24,483 bases of DNA from Intoshia linei (taxonomy: Eukaryota; Orthonectida; Rhopaluridae): NCBI GenBank assembly GCA_001642005.1, contig LWCA01000531.1, positions 1-24,483 of the forward strand. Reading direction: 5' to 3'. The position numbers and the translations under genes were made by a program. This document shows positions 9,246 through 18,366 of this stretch, piece by piece. The notes beneath the pieces are model-generated. The model did no database searches, was not told the origin of the DNA, and saw only the letters and a program-made list of their open reading frames with translations. How positions within the stretch are numbered: the stretch's first letter is position 1; every line of letters begins with the position of its first letter.

Positions 9246-9622
9246 TATTATTAAGTTTCAAAATTGTATGTATTTATAATTATATCTATGCAAACCATAA
9301 AAGAAAATTTGAACAAAAATTAGTCTATTATTAATAGATAATAAAAATAATTTTTTTGTTCAACTATTGATAAAACTAACCAAAAAATTTAATTATTATA
9401 TTGCATTTAGTTTAATCTAATTAAAAATATACTATTATTTTATTTAAAAAAGATAAATATAGGAAAATTTTATCTAATGCGCAAAAATAGACGGTTAATT
9501 ATCTAAATGGAATGTGACATGTTGCAAAATTTACAATGTAAACAATAAATTTCAAAATTTAAATGTGAACATAAGTGAAGCATGATTTCGCGGGCTGTAG
9601 TTTGCCCACCACTATTCTAAAA

Positions 9623-10137
9623 TAACGGTTCCCAAACCTGTGAAGACAATTTTTTATTTTTAAATTTTATTATATCGTAACTGAAAAAAGCTGCATTAAA
9701 TGTGATCTTTTTTCAATTCTAGGACTATTCGGTTTTGTTAAAAAATAACGATAAAGCACATACAGACACACACAAACTCTAGTTATACTTTAAACTTAAA
9801 ATACATCTTAAACTTTAAAATATTATAGGTCTCGTTTTATTATAAATAAACCTTTAAAAATATGATGAATAATTTGGGGTTTTTACCCTGATAGACTCAA
9901 TTTCTGAAATCTAATTTGCGATAAAATGCATTAGATATTGGTCTTTTTAAAACATTTTACTTTCGTAAATAAAATGGAACAAATAAAATTAAAAACTGGA
10001 ACCCTCCTTAAAATATGTTAAAAAAAAAACTCGCTTGAAAATATGATAAAAAATTTCCTAAAAACCCCCTCAAAACAATGCAAAAAAATCCCTAAAAACC
10101 ATATTTAAAATATTTTTTTTTACAGTTTTATATATAC
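9623..10137. other. non-coding, worn repeat sequence
   Basis: This begins with CGGTTCCCAAACCTGTG (9626-9642), a hAT-like end directly after the outer element's target duplication, with no clear mate. 9750-9990 loosely resembles the arms of the foldback element at 17127-18117 (CACACACAAACTCTAG, then AATTTGGGGTTTTTACCCTG, ending AAATAAAATGGAAC). 10010-10115 has short direct repeats of CCTAAAAACC. No gene seen. Confidence 0.4.
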
Positions 10138-10345
10138 ACTAGTGAATGTTATGTACTGCGTACAAACAATATCTAGCTCTGTCAACGGCATATTTTTATT
10201 CTACCAAAAAAATATATTCAATAATAAAATGTAACTTAAAAATGCTACTATTCACAATTATCAATCGTTTAAAGGAGTGGTTGCCAAATGTTTTCACGTA
10301 GACCCGTCATATCACATTACCTTTTAATTTAAAGTGAATTATTTC
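10138..10345. repeat. dispersed repeat family A, copy 2, with hAT-like end
   Basis: The first 138 bp match the copy at 7880-8002. It then continues past TTTAAAG into GAGTGGTTGCCAAATG, a hAT-like end, and on through CATATCACATTAC and TTTAAAGTGAATTATT, both of which recur at 20300-20333. The same compound structure (repeat A plus hAT-like end) is therefore present twice in this window. Confidence 0.6.
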
Positions 10346-10585
10346 CACATAATTGAGAAGAAATGAAGCCCCATCACGCCAAAATTTTGTTAAGGCAACC
10401 GAAGAGGGTCTATTTTTTACTATTACTCAAACAATTAAATATAATGGTTCGCAAATACAAATTGTTTTTTTATTAACAATTAGCAATTAATTTATTTTAA
10501 GGCATAAAAAAAATTTTTTATTTTACTTTGAAAAATTGTTGGTGAATAATGGATGCTTCACTGTATACTAAAAATAATTTTGATT

Positions 10586-11789
10586 TTACAAGATTAAATT
10601 CGTATGTTTAATGTTGCGATAGTGATGAGTCATATAACTAAATAATATTGCCGGTAACAATATTTTTAAGGTACTAGTAGCAAAACTAGCCCCTTGACCA
10701 TCATGCTAGGAATTTTATATTTTTTTAATAAAAATGTAATTATTACATGAAACAGTATTTTTCTATTGGATCAAATTACTATTGAAATACATCAATTCAT
10801 TACATCGTAATATTTATAATTTTGACAAAAAAGAATATTTATTTACCTTAATCCTTGATGCAACAGAGTATAAACTAGAGTGACTTTATAAACTCTCAAT
10901 TTAGGGTGATTAAAAACAACTCTAATATATTTGGTAGGTTTCCACTTAATAAAATGATAAAAATTAAAGAATTTTTACAGTATTTTCAAAATATTTTTTT
11001 TCAATTTCAACATGAATGTCTTGAGTTTCATCATAAACATTTATCAAATACAAAGGCATGTATATAATAGTTTCAACAAGTATTCTGTAATAAGATTTGT
11101 GTTTCAAAATAAACTAAAAATAAATAAGCATAAAAAAAACAACAGACAAAGACATGTATCGTAAGTATCGTAAATTCAGCAAAATGCTAGTATAATTTAC
11201 GCTCTAGAAATTTTTCTTCAAAAGTGATTATAAATCTTGGCGAATCTTAATCATTGAAATGTATTATTAAAACTCACTGCTCTAAACGATTTCATTATGA
11301 TATTTCCGTCAATATCATAGTGTTCAATAGAAATATCAGTCATGCCTATATCAAAATTGTTTGGATTTTCTGGAAGTTTAATTGCGGCTTTGATATTGTA
11401 AAAATTTCCAGGGGTAAGTAGTTCCTAAAATAAATAGATTATATAGATATAAAGACATACATTATAAGAATATAAACCAATGATCCCATTCAAAATGGAT
11501 ATAGGGTAATCAAACGTTTCACATCCAACCAGAGATTTTTTTTGAGTATCTTGACACGTTTTCCTAATTTTTCATAAATTAAAAAAAATTAAATAAATGA
11601 AAATAATTACGCAATTGACAAATTAATGTCATAATTATGAATTAATGGACACATGTAATAGTAATGGACAATGAAATACAAGGAAACACTGAGCCAGGAG
11701 ACAACAATAAATAGCACACAAAGGTACAATATTCTGATAGCTGCTGTTCCTAATTGCGAAGAAAGCAGAGCAAAAGAGTAGTGCAACAT
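10586..11789 (-). CDS. BSCL2: seipin, seven exons, complete
   Basis: Seipin is an ER membrane protein that forms rings at lipid-droplet assembly sites. Minus-strand exons: 11789-11611, 11563-11461, 11424-11278, 11113-10979, 10944-10847, 10762-10747 (only 16 bp), 10705-10586. Introns are 47, 36, 164, 34, 84 and 41 bp. Phases agree and give 265 residues. Matches in order: N-terminal membrane segment (AAIRILYLCVLFIVVSW), a luminal cysteine pair region (KTCQDTQKKSLVGC), the core LPENPNNFDIGM, SFRA/FILKHKS matching the conserved SSRSVMLxYRS, DETQDIHVEIEKKYFEN, KLRVYKVTLV, and a second membrane segment (STLKILLPAILFSYM). The length is short compared with vertebrate forms but complete in core and both membrane helices. 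The start is the first ATG, 20 residues before the first membrane segment. It is divergent to the ZFAND gene. Confidence 0.9.
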
Positions 11790-12106
11790 ATCTTTAATAT
11801 ATTGTGCTAAATATATTTGCCAATTGAACTTCAGGTAGTAGATATTACTCTAGTTACACATGACACAAATTGGTAACATACAAAATTAATCTAACTATAT
11901 TTCATATTAGAAATTCTGCTACTGGTTTAGTTTTGCAAAAAGTAACGAGAGTGCGCTTTATTTTCAAATCAGTAGAAAGTTTTTACATTTGCACCGAGTG
12001 TTGTTATTGAATATTCTGTGGAATTTTATTAGTAAATATTTACACTTGTTGGTATACCATTTTAAATTTTCATTTTATCTGCAATTTTACGATTAATTTT
12101 AACGAT
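11790..12106. promoter_or_regulatory. shared upstream region of seipin and ZFAND genes
   Basis: These 317 bp separate the start codons of two divergent genes, so both promoters must lie here unless they extend into neighbours. I see no convincing TATA box, and no repeat invades it, unlike most intergenic DNA in this window. Confidence 0.45.
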
Positions 12107-12866
12107 ATGGACAATTCTAATAATTCCGTCACCAAAGATGAGCCAATTATCTGTCCTTGTGGCTTCCATGGGTAATACTTATGTTTATGTCGATTTTGCT
12201 AATTTTATTCTAGAACACTTGAAAAGAAAGGGTTTTGCTCCGTTTGTTACAAGAGTAATTTTTTTTAAAACTAAATTTAACTGGATTGACTTTTAGCAAT
12301 TTTCAAGGAGGGAGAAAAACGTTCATTTTTTATTGACTTTCTTAATAATTTTTAGGAGAAATTGAACAAAGAGAGAAGGAAAAAGAATCACAGATGGATT
12401 TAGAATCCATACAAGATAATGCGACTGGCGATGAAGAAAGTTTGACTGAAGAAATTAGAAAAGAAATAGACTCTGCCGAAAAGCCATCAATTTCAAAAAT
12501 ATCAAAAGTTGATACATCCATCAGCTCAAAATCCTCGTGCACCTTGACCACCCCAGATAAAACTCTGTAAATGAAACGTGTGAATTTATTTAATTTTAAC
12601 ATTTAGTATAAAATCTCGTTGTGGTATTTGCAAAGCTCGTGTACCGATTTCTACTGTTTGTCTTGGTCCCTGCCAGTGTGGTATGCACCATTTTATTTTT
12701 TTCAGTTTTTTTAGATGCTTTCTTTTGTCCACTTCATCGTTTACCGGAACAACACGATTGCACATTTGATTACAAAAATGATGGTCGCCGAAAGGATTTG
12801 GCCAAAATTATCTCACCACGAAAAAACATGGGGAATAAAGTTAAACGTATAGACGAAAACCAATAA
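12107..12866 (+). CDS. A20/AN1 zinc-finger protein (ZFAND5/6-like)
   Basis: Members bind ubiquitin through the A20 finger and act in stress and proteasome-linked responses. Exons: 12107-12171, 12214-12254, 12297-12320, 12356-12566, 12607-12680, 12715-12866; introns of 34-42 bp; phases agree and give 188 residues. N-terminal A20 block: CPCGFHGTLEKKGFCSVCYK. The second and third cysteines have the usual x11 spacing and the last pair is C-x2-C, but the first pair is C-x-C instead of C-x3-C. The middle (exon 4) is acidic, Ser/Lys-rich and variable, as in the family. The C-terminal AN1 finger begins CGICKARVPIS, then CQCDAFFCPLHR, then HDCTFDYK. The last intron (12681-12714, 34 bp) is required: splicing it gives the invariant C-x4-C spacing, whereas reading through inserts 12 residues. 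Confidence 0.88.
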
Positions 12867-12923
12867 TTGTATTCCATTAAAACTTGTATATTACCAATCT
12901 AACCTGCATTTCAATCATAAATA

Positions 12924-12929
12924 TTTATT
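12924..12929 (-). terminator. AATAAA poly(A) signal of the 82-residue gene
   Basis: On the minus strand AATAAA lies 20 bases after the stop at 12950-12952. On the opposite strand, CATAAA at 12915-12920 may serve the convergent ZFAND gene, so the two 3' ends share the same few dozen bases. Confidence 0.5.
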
Positions 12930-12949
12930 TTACACTATGTACAAGTTGG

Positions 12950-13243
12950 CTATTCGTCGTGTTCGCATTTAGGCACAATGCATTTGAAGGTTGTCAGTGG
13001 GTATTTATATTTTAGCATTTTTATTTCGGGTGAGCATTCACCAATTATCACGTTTCCGTAATTGTCGTACAAGATTTCGTAACCTCTATCCGTTTTAAAA
13101 ACATTCCCCGTTATCAAATCATCGCTTATTTCAACGTGCAATCTACGATATTTATAAACAGGTGTATTTTATTAATGTATTTATTACCCTGATAAGAATC
13201 TTTTGCATATCGAATTGATAGCGTCCCGTAGTTTAAATTTCAT
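12950..13243 (-). CDS. unrecognised small protein, 82 residues, two exons
   Basis: Exon 1 13243-13188 (MKFKLRDAINSICKRFL) and exon 2 13142-12950 are joined across a 45-bp GT-AG intron (13187-13143) in matching phase. The product has 82 residues: a basic amphipathic N-terminus that could be a mitochondrial presequence, a central stretch EISDDLITGNVF, then GYEILYDNYGNVIIGECSP, and a C-terminal CIVPKCEHDE with a C-x4-C pair. I do not recognise the family; the size and N-terminus would suit a small mitochondrial or ribosome-associated subunit, but that is a guess. It is convergent with the ZFAND gene, 83 bp apart. The coding nature is supported by the poly(A) signal 20 bases past the stop and by residue balance unusual for chance frames here. 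Confidence 0.6.
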
Positions 13244-13295
13244 TGATATCTAGAATATATATCATCATTAACGCTTATATTTAGTTCAAGGACAT

Positions 13296-13362
13296 TTATT
13301 GACTATTCAACTACATTTCGTATTTTTGGGTCATAACTGAAAATGTAGTTGATAGTCAATAA
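13296..13362. repeat. 67-bp hairpin with 22-bp stem
   Basis: Left arm TTATTGACTATTCAACTACATTT (23 bases, 13296-13318) pairs with right arm 13341-13362 (AAATGTAGTTGATAGTCAATAA), perfect except for one extra T in the left arm. The loop is 22 bases. It stands alone in the spacer upstream of the 82-residue gene. Size and stem resemble a small pre-miRNA or a miniature foldback remnant; nothing in the sequence decides between them. Confidence 0.6.
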
Positions 13363-13980
13363 TATTTAAATACAGCTACGTTATTGCTCAGTATACAATA
13401 CAATATTCTATTTATGTGACAAACAACAAAATTTACCTGAAATATCAAATTTTTTCTTGTTGCAGGTTTTACGAGTAACGGGTAATGCATGTAGTCGTCA
13501 TTTAATTTTATGTAAATCAAGACTAAATTACATGTAATTTGTATTTACAATTTGTATGAAATGTACAATATGATGGCTGCGATAACAAATATTTGCAATA
13601 TGATACAATTTAATGCATTTTCATTATTATGGGAGATACATAACATTATTAATTTTAATAATATTAATTATTACTAATTAAAATAGTATTGATTTTCAAC
13701 GATACAATTTTTTAAATATATTATTTTAAATTATATTCCACTCTTTTTGCGTGTAAGCCCACATAAACTAATTATCAAATAAATTGTATACGTTTTAAAG
13801 CAAACTAATAAGTTATTAGTTTAGTTTAGTAAATTTTCTAATTATTTCTGGTTAATATGGTCAATACTAAATGTTTAAAATTTAAGACAAATTCTAAATT
13901 ATTCTAATTTTAAATGTCAAGATTAAACTGATCTTTTGGAATTTATTAATGAAATCGGATTTTATAATTATTGTATACAG
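13363..13980. other. intergenic, no gene seen
   Basis: AT-rich spacer; I see no coding frame, splice-linked exons or strong repeat structure here. Confidence 0.5.
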
Positions 13981-14064
13981 CAGCGGTTCCCAAATGCGCT
14001 ACTGGGACCCCTATGGGTCCCAGAAATGCATTCTAATAATATTCTAATCAGGATTGGGAACTAA
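13981..14064. mobile_element. worn miniature hAT remnant
   Basis: The left end CAGCGGTTCCCAAATGCG (13981) and right end TTGGGAAC (14054-14061) form an imperfect inverted repeat. Inside is a perfect 9-bp hairpin, CTGGGACCC (14002-14010) and GGGTCCCAG (14015-14023). No clean target duplication survives. Confidence 0.4.
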
Positions 14065-14074
14065 TATCTTAAAG

Positions 14075-14202
14075 CAGTGGATCCAACATTTTTTAGTGTT
14101 CCGGCCTCTAATAAAATTGTAATAAAAATGTGTGTGTTTTATTATCAAAAATAAAACATCAAAATATTCAACTTCTAACGACCTACCAGTTGTGAACCAC
14201 TG
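14075..14202. mobile_element. hAT-type MITE, 128 bp
   Basis: Left end CAGTGGATCCAACA, right end TGTGAACCACTG (reverse complement CAGTGGTTCACA). The 8-bp target duplications are tcttaaag (14067-14074) and ttttaaag (14203-14210), seven of eight identical. Non-coding. Confidence 0.65.
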
Positions 14203-14210
14203 TTTTAAAG

Positions 14211-15190
14211 TGACCGACAATTTATAATAAATTTTTTAATTAAACTCAATCTATTTTAAAATAATTATGTAATATTTGAAATTTTAGCTTCATGAGCTTT
14301 GTCAATTTTATTAATTTTAGGTAGAATATGAGACAAAGATATTCTCATTTCTTCTTCAATATATTTAATTATTTGTCTTTTTTTATGTTTAATATTAACC
14401 CTTACGAGACAATGCTGATTTTAAAATTAAAAGCAAAAAATTTCACTTTTGAAGCTTAAAATTCACAACTTTTAAATATCATTATCTTTTTAAAGTGAAC
14501 AAATTAAATTTTGCTTTAATTTGGCTGAAAATAAACAATAAAAAAAATTTTTCAATTTATGACACGAAATTATATAATCAATTGAACAAATCACACATGT
14601 TTCGGTAACATGTATTAATATACATTGTATATAGCTATTATGCATTTCATTCTCTTTCATTTCATTTAATTTTTTTGATTACAATATCAACCGTAACGAT
14701 TAATTATGAAACGTGAATTATAAAGTATAATTAAATAACTACTCTAAATTTTCCATTTCTAAATATAGAAATCGGATAGAATCCGAGATTACATTTCAAC
14801 TCATTTTTTGGAATAAATTTTGATATACTTAACCAAAAAATTAATTTTGATATCATTTTTTTCAGTTTAATTTAATTAATAATATAACATAATCTAATTC
14901 AATAAGGGTTTGAGTTGAAAAATTTTATCTAATGCGCAAAAACTGAAATAATCTGAAAAAGCAATAATAAATTTATTTTTGATATACTCAACCAAAAAAA
15001 TAAATTTTTATATCATTTTCCTCAGTTTAATTCAATTAAAAATAATCAATTTTTGTAGTCAATAAGGGTTGCAATAAAAATTTTATTGCCAAAGAGTATA
15101 TAGCACATTGTTATATTTGCGGCAAGCAATCAAATTTAATTCCTAAAATAAAATAATTCTTTCCAAAATTAAGCAACTTTTGCAAAAAGA
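14211..15190. repeat. decayed repeat sequence with a tandem duplication
   Basis: 14817-14940 and 14980-15085 are two imperfect tandem copies. Both run through TTGATATACT(T/C)AACCAAAAAA, a CAGTTTAATT block and AATAAGGGTT. The first copy also carries AAAATTTTATCTAATGCGCA (14916-14935), found again in the outer hAT element at 9468-9487, so this looks like old hAT-derived sequence. No gene seen. Confidence 0.45.
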
Positions 15191-15315
15191 TAGTGGCCAG
15201 AAAAATACATACTATCACTTTTAGTTTATTTGGAATAAATTTTAAACCGAAAATTTTTATTCGTCATCATAGATAGGTAGTTTTGGCTTTACATTTATCA
15301 TCAAATTAATTAAAC
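15191..15315. mobile_element. Tc1/mariner-like MITE, truncated copy
   Basis: The left end TAGTGGCCAGAAAAATACAT and the following ACTATCACTTTTAG match the better-preserved copy at 19955. The shared interior AATTTTTATTCGTCATCAT / AATTTTTATTCGTTATCAT confirms the relation. The right inverted repeat is missing or worn beyond recognition. Confidence 0.6.
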
Positions 15316-15808
15316 AGTAATTAAACATTACAGCTTTTATAGAAACAGACCTCATGCTCAATGACCGGTTCAAAAACATTTTGACAAAAATTGTCATTCA
15401 AATATTCTAATTTACAAATCGGCCAAATTTATTTTTGGAATGGAACATATAAAACCACTGCAAATGAACTACCAAAAAAGAAATATGTAAACAAGGATAT
15501 TCTTATCAAAGTAAAAAATTAAATTTATATAATTATTATGAATTTTAATTCCAAATTTTATTGATATAATTGGTCCCTACAAACCCCAGTTAAGAATGAA
15601 AAGCTGTACAACCCACAATTTTTACAAAATAAAAACATTTTATGGTGTTTACACGGAAAATACGAGTATAAATATAAATAGAGTGGAAAATACAAATCCC
15701 TAGACATATAAACCTCGAAATAATTCACCAGCGGTTGAATGTTCAAAATTAATTAAGAAAAACTGATGTATATTTTTAATTATATTAAATGTAAATTATT
15801 ATTATTAG
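15316..15808. other. intergenic, no supported exon
   Basis: I looked for exons upstream of the coding exon at 15809. A plus-strand open stretch at about 15570-15680 (NWSLQTPVKNEKLYNPQFL) is suggestive, but no GT-AG link joins it to 15809 in phase. Otherwise spacer. Confidence 0.35.
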
Positions 15809-15977
15809 TTGGGAAGAACGATCTATGGACTTTGATGACATGGATTCTGAACTTATGAATGATTCTCAAATTTTATATACGGACGATGCTGAACCATCCA
15901 TATACGAGGATGAGAGGCAAGATATGCTAAGTTCTGTAGATAAACCAATCGCATATACCCAAAAACAAGATCAATAA
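15809..15977 (+). CDS. terminal exon of an unrecognised gene, acidic tail
   Basis: A TTATTAG acceptor (15802-15808) is followed by an open frame that reads WEERS then MDFDDMDSELMNDSQILY and ends KPIAYTQKQDQ-stop at 15977. If it starts at the internal ATG (15825) it encodes a 50-residue acidic peptide; if not, it is the last exon of a gene whose earlier exons I could not find, perhaps disrupted by the nearby repeats. It is strongly acidic (D/E-rich, with methionines) with no family signature I recognise. The poly(A) hexamer AATAAA (15973-15978) overlaps the TAA stop, as in CLPTM1, which supports a real 3' end. Confidence 0.5.
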
Positions 15978-15978
15978 A
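15973..15978 (+). terminator. AATAAA poly(A) signal overlapping the stop
   Basis: The stop TAA (15975-15977) lies inside AATAAA. The opposite gene's signal (TTTATT on plus, 16057-16062) is 79 bases away, so the two genes are tail to tail. Confidence 0.5.
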
Positions 15979-16075
15979 ATCAGATTATAATCACTTATAT
16001 AGTCTTAAATGCAAATTAATTAATAAAAATTAAATGTTAATCTTATTCTCAACATTTTTATTGGTATAATTCTTA

Positions 16076-16180
16076 TCAGTACTGATCCGCGCACCAGCAT
16101 TCTAAAAACGCTGCAATAGGAGGTTTGTGGCAAAATCGACACAAAAAATATTCAATTATTATTATGTAATGATAGTTTAT
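16076..16180 (-). CDS. possible cysteine-rich 3' exon, gene unrecognised
   Basis: Minus-strand open frame ending CRFCHKPPIAAFLECWCADQ plus one residue and a TGA stop (16078-16076). The arrangement C-x2-C-H ... C-x-C could bind a metal. A poly(A) signal AATAAA follows 13 bases later (16062-16057 on minus), and local composition is GC-richer than the flanks, which argues for a real last exon. Upstream the frame runs into the MITE at 16183-16325, and I cannot place an acceptor before it, so the insertion may have separated this exon from its gene. Family unknown. Confidence 0.35.
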   Translation of the reverse strand: MNYHYIIIIEYFLCRFCHKPPIAAFLECWCADQY

Positions 16181-16182
16181 AT

Positions 16183-16325
16183 CAGGGTGACAACCAGTGA
16201 CCACAGAATAATTTTGGTGGCTCTTTGAGTAAATATGTGAATTATTTATTTTTCAAGTTTTAAACATTTTCTACTATAATTATCTCATTATAATCATTTT
16301 AATACTGAATTTTCAAATCGCCCTG
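16183..16325. mobile_element. short MITE, family C, copy 1
   Basis: The ends CAGGGTGA (16183) and TCGCCCTG (16325) form an imperfect inverted repeat. It shares its interior with 19240-19400: TTTGAGTAAATATGT(G/A)AATT, CTACTATAATT(A/G), CATTATAAT and ATACTGAAT. Target duplication not convincing. Confidence 0.5.
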
Positions 16326-17123
16326 GATTTTATTTTGCTTAATATTAATGATTTTAATAATATTAACATTAATGTATATATATATTAAATCGCATGAGAT
16401 ATAAAGCGTAAATTGAACGTTAAATACCGTTATAAAAAAATGTACAGTTTCTGCAAAAACTTTAATCATTTTGTAAATGTTGAATTTAGTTGGTTAAAAT
16501 AATAGTAAATGGTACATTTATAGTTTGATTTACTTTACATAAAATGAAAATATGAACTACTTATATATTTTGAAAAGTATGCGTTTATACTCATGTATCA
16601 ATAAGAGAACTGCGAAGTTCGCAGCTGTAATTTGCATTTACCAGTATATGATACATATACATCTTAACATGTGTTGTTTTGATAACATCACTATGATTTC
16701 ATAATTATCAAATTTGATAAATTGATATGTGATATATTATTATCACATTAAATTAGGTCTTAAGTTAAGACGTGTGTTACATGCAGTTTAAAATTTGACG
16801 TCAAGTCAAATATTAATAGCCTGATTATATATTGTCAAACCTAGTGAATAATGAGAATTATAAACATTATTATAAATATATTGTATTTACTTAAATATTA
16901 CTATTATTTGCTATAATATTTAATAGATTCTTATCTTAATTTGCAGTTTAAATAAAAATTAGAGTTTAAAATAAAATTTATTTAATTTCTAAAATTAAAA
17001 TTTAAAGTTCCAGTTTTTACTTTAAAATTACAAAACTTAAAAATATTTCGTGTTAAACACCAAAAAGTATATTTTAATTAAATTTTGTATTTCAACTGTT
17101 AACCTAATACGATTGTATATCCT
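16326..17123. other. intergenic, no gene seen
   Basis: AT-rich spacer. The only structure noted is a 15-base near-palindrome CTGCGAAGTTCGCAG (16610-16624; arms of 7 bp), framed by TGTATCA (about 16594) and TGATACA (about 16649), a small cruciform of unknown meaning. Confidence 0.5.
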
Positions 17124-17126
17124 TTA

Positions 17127-18117
17127 CTTATATAAACATGAATGTCTGTGTGTGTTTGTGTGTAACTTTCAAAATTTATTGAAAAAATTGAACGTCGCAA
17201 GATTTAAAAAACCTAATTTTTCATAGTCTTTCCCAGGACGTGTTTTTACGTGTTTGTATCTATTTTTCAGTTTCAGAATTTGAGTCCTTCATGGTCAAAA
17301 ACACAATTTTTCATTTTGTTTACAAAAAAATCAGCCCAAAATTTTAATAAAACATACATTCTGGAATATGTTTGAAAATCATTAACATTGTCGTTAATCT
17401 CAGCCTCAGAAACGCATACCTTCATAGTCAAAACCACAAATGACCCTTTGTTTAAAAAATGAAACATATCCTAAAATTTTTTTTAAATATAAATTCTGGG
17501 ATGGTTTTTAAAATCATAAACATTATCATAAATGGAAACCTCAAAAAAAATAATTTTCACGATCAAATTTACCAGATTACCTTTTTTTTAAAATGAAAAC
17601 AGCCCGAGAACTGAAAAAAGATTATAGATGGTACAGTTGTATCCTGTTAAAACACACAAAAAATTTCAATCCGAATACTAAAATGCTTTTTTGACCGTGA
17701 AATCGTCACTTATTCGGATTAAAATTTTTAATAATAACAGGATACAACTTTACCACCTGTAATTTTTTTTTAAATTCTAGTGCTGTTTTCATTAAATAAA
17801 GAAGGTTAATTTGGGTTTTTGGCCCTGAAGATATAATTTTTTTAAATTTATGGTAATGTTTATGATATTAAAATTATGATATCCGTATCAGTGTATATTT
17901 ATTTTTTAAATTCTCCAACTCATTTGATTTTCAAAAAGAGGGATAATTGGGGTTTTCGACCCGTAAGATGTGAGTTTTAGAGGTTGAAATTTATCTTATA
18001 CGTCTCGGAAAAAACTGTAATTGAAATGTGGACTTTATAAAATTCTAAGACTGGTAGTTATTTCAATAAAGTGGAACACACACACACAAACAAAAATCGC
18101 GTAGCATATTATATAAG
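17127..18117. mobile_element. foldback element with tandem-repeat arms, 991 bp
   Basis: The element is one long imperfect inverted repeat: left arm 17127-17677, loop 17678-17710, right arm 17711-18117. The innermost stem is clear (AATCCGAATA / TATTCGGATT, then CAGTTGTATCCTGTT / AACAGGATACAACTT). The left arm holds about three ~130-bp tandem modules, each with a TTCA-x-GGTCAAAA-like start and an AAATGAAA(A/C) box; the right arm carries about two in inverse orientation. The outer ends are CTTATATAA and TTATATAAG, flanked on both sides by TTA, a 3-bp duplication as in PIF/Harbinger elements, next to GT-rich tracts (TGTGTGTGTTTGTGTG). No coding capacity. Related copies: 20505-20925 and 24434 to the window end. 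Confidence 0.75.
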
Positions 18118-18120
18118 TTA

Positions 18121-18366
18121 GGAATATGTATATTAATACTATGGTGAACACCAAAAATATCAACATTTCATCATACATCAAAAGGTCTTTACTAAATTTA
18201 AGTCATCAAATAAAAAGTATTTTTGTTTTATTATTATAATTTATATTTTTATCGTATTTAATCTTTTCATATAATCTAATATCCATGTATTTTTCGTATA
18301 AAAATATAAGGTTTGCCCTGAAGTAAAAAAGATTAAGAAACACTCCTTTAAAAACTAAAAAATTAT
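18121..18366. other. spacer 3' of the Grainyhead-like gene
   Basis: No gene. It contains GATTAAGAAACACT (18331-18344) followed by CCTTTAAAA, which looks like a hAT right end next to a TTTAAAA target; the mate is not identified. Confidence 0.4.

Larger units (their letters stand above)
8003..9614. mobile_element. outer hAT element with a nested insertion
   Basis: The left end is CAGTGGTGGGCAAACT (8003-8018). The right end reads agtttgcccaccact in reverse complement apart from its last base (9599-9614). Target duplications are ttctaaag (7995-8002) and ttctaaaa (9615-9622), seven of eight identical. Removing the nested element at 8218-9245 leaves about 584 bp, comparable with the other hAT MITEs here, so the outer element is probably non-autonomous. 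A stretch near its right end (GGAAAATTTTATCTAATGCG, 9466-9485) recurs at 14915-14938, marking a second, decayed copy. Confidence 0.8.

Noticed and set aside
9054-9254. 66-codon plus-strand frame MSQFFSGNPGNF...
   Set aside because: It lies across the CCCGGG palindromes and the terminal repeat of the nested hAT element.
12681-12714. Twelve extra residues (MHHFIFFSV...) inside the AN1 finger
   Set aside because: Removing this 34-bp GT-AG intron gives the invariant C-x4-C spacing; reading through destroys it.
15558-15746. 62-codon minus-strand frame rich in Y, F, C
   Set aside because: Composition-driven frame in AT-rich spacer with no splice context or motif.
17273-17467. 64-codon minus-strand frame MFHFLNKGSFVV...
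   Set aside because: It spans tandem modules of the foldback element and is not kept open between modules.
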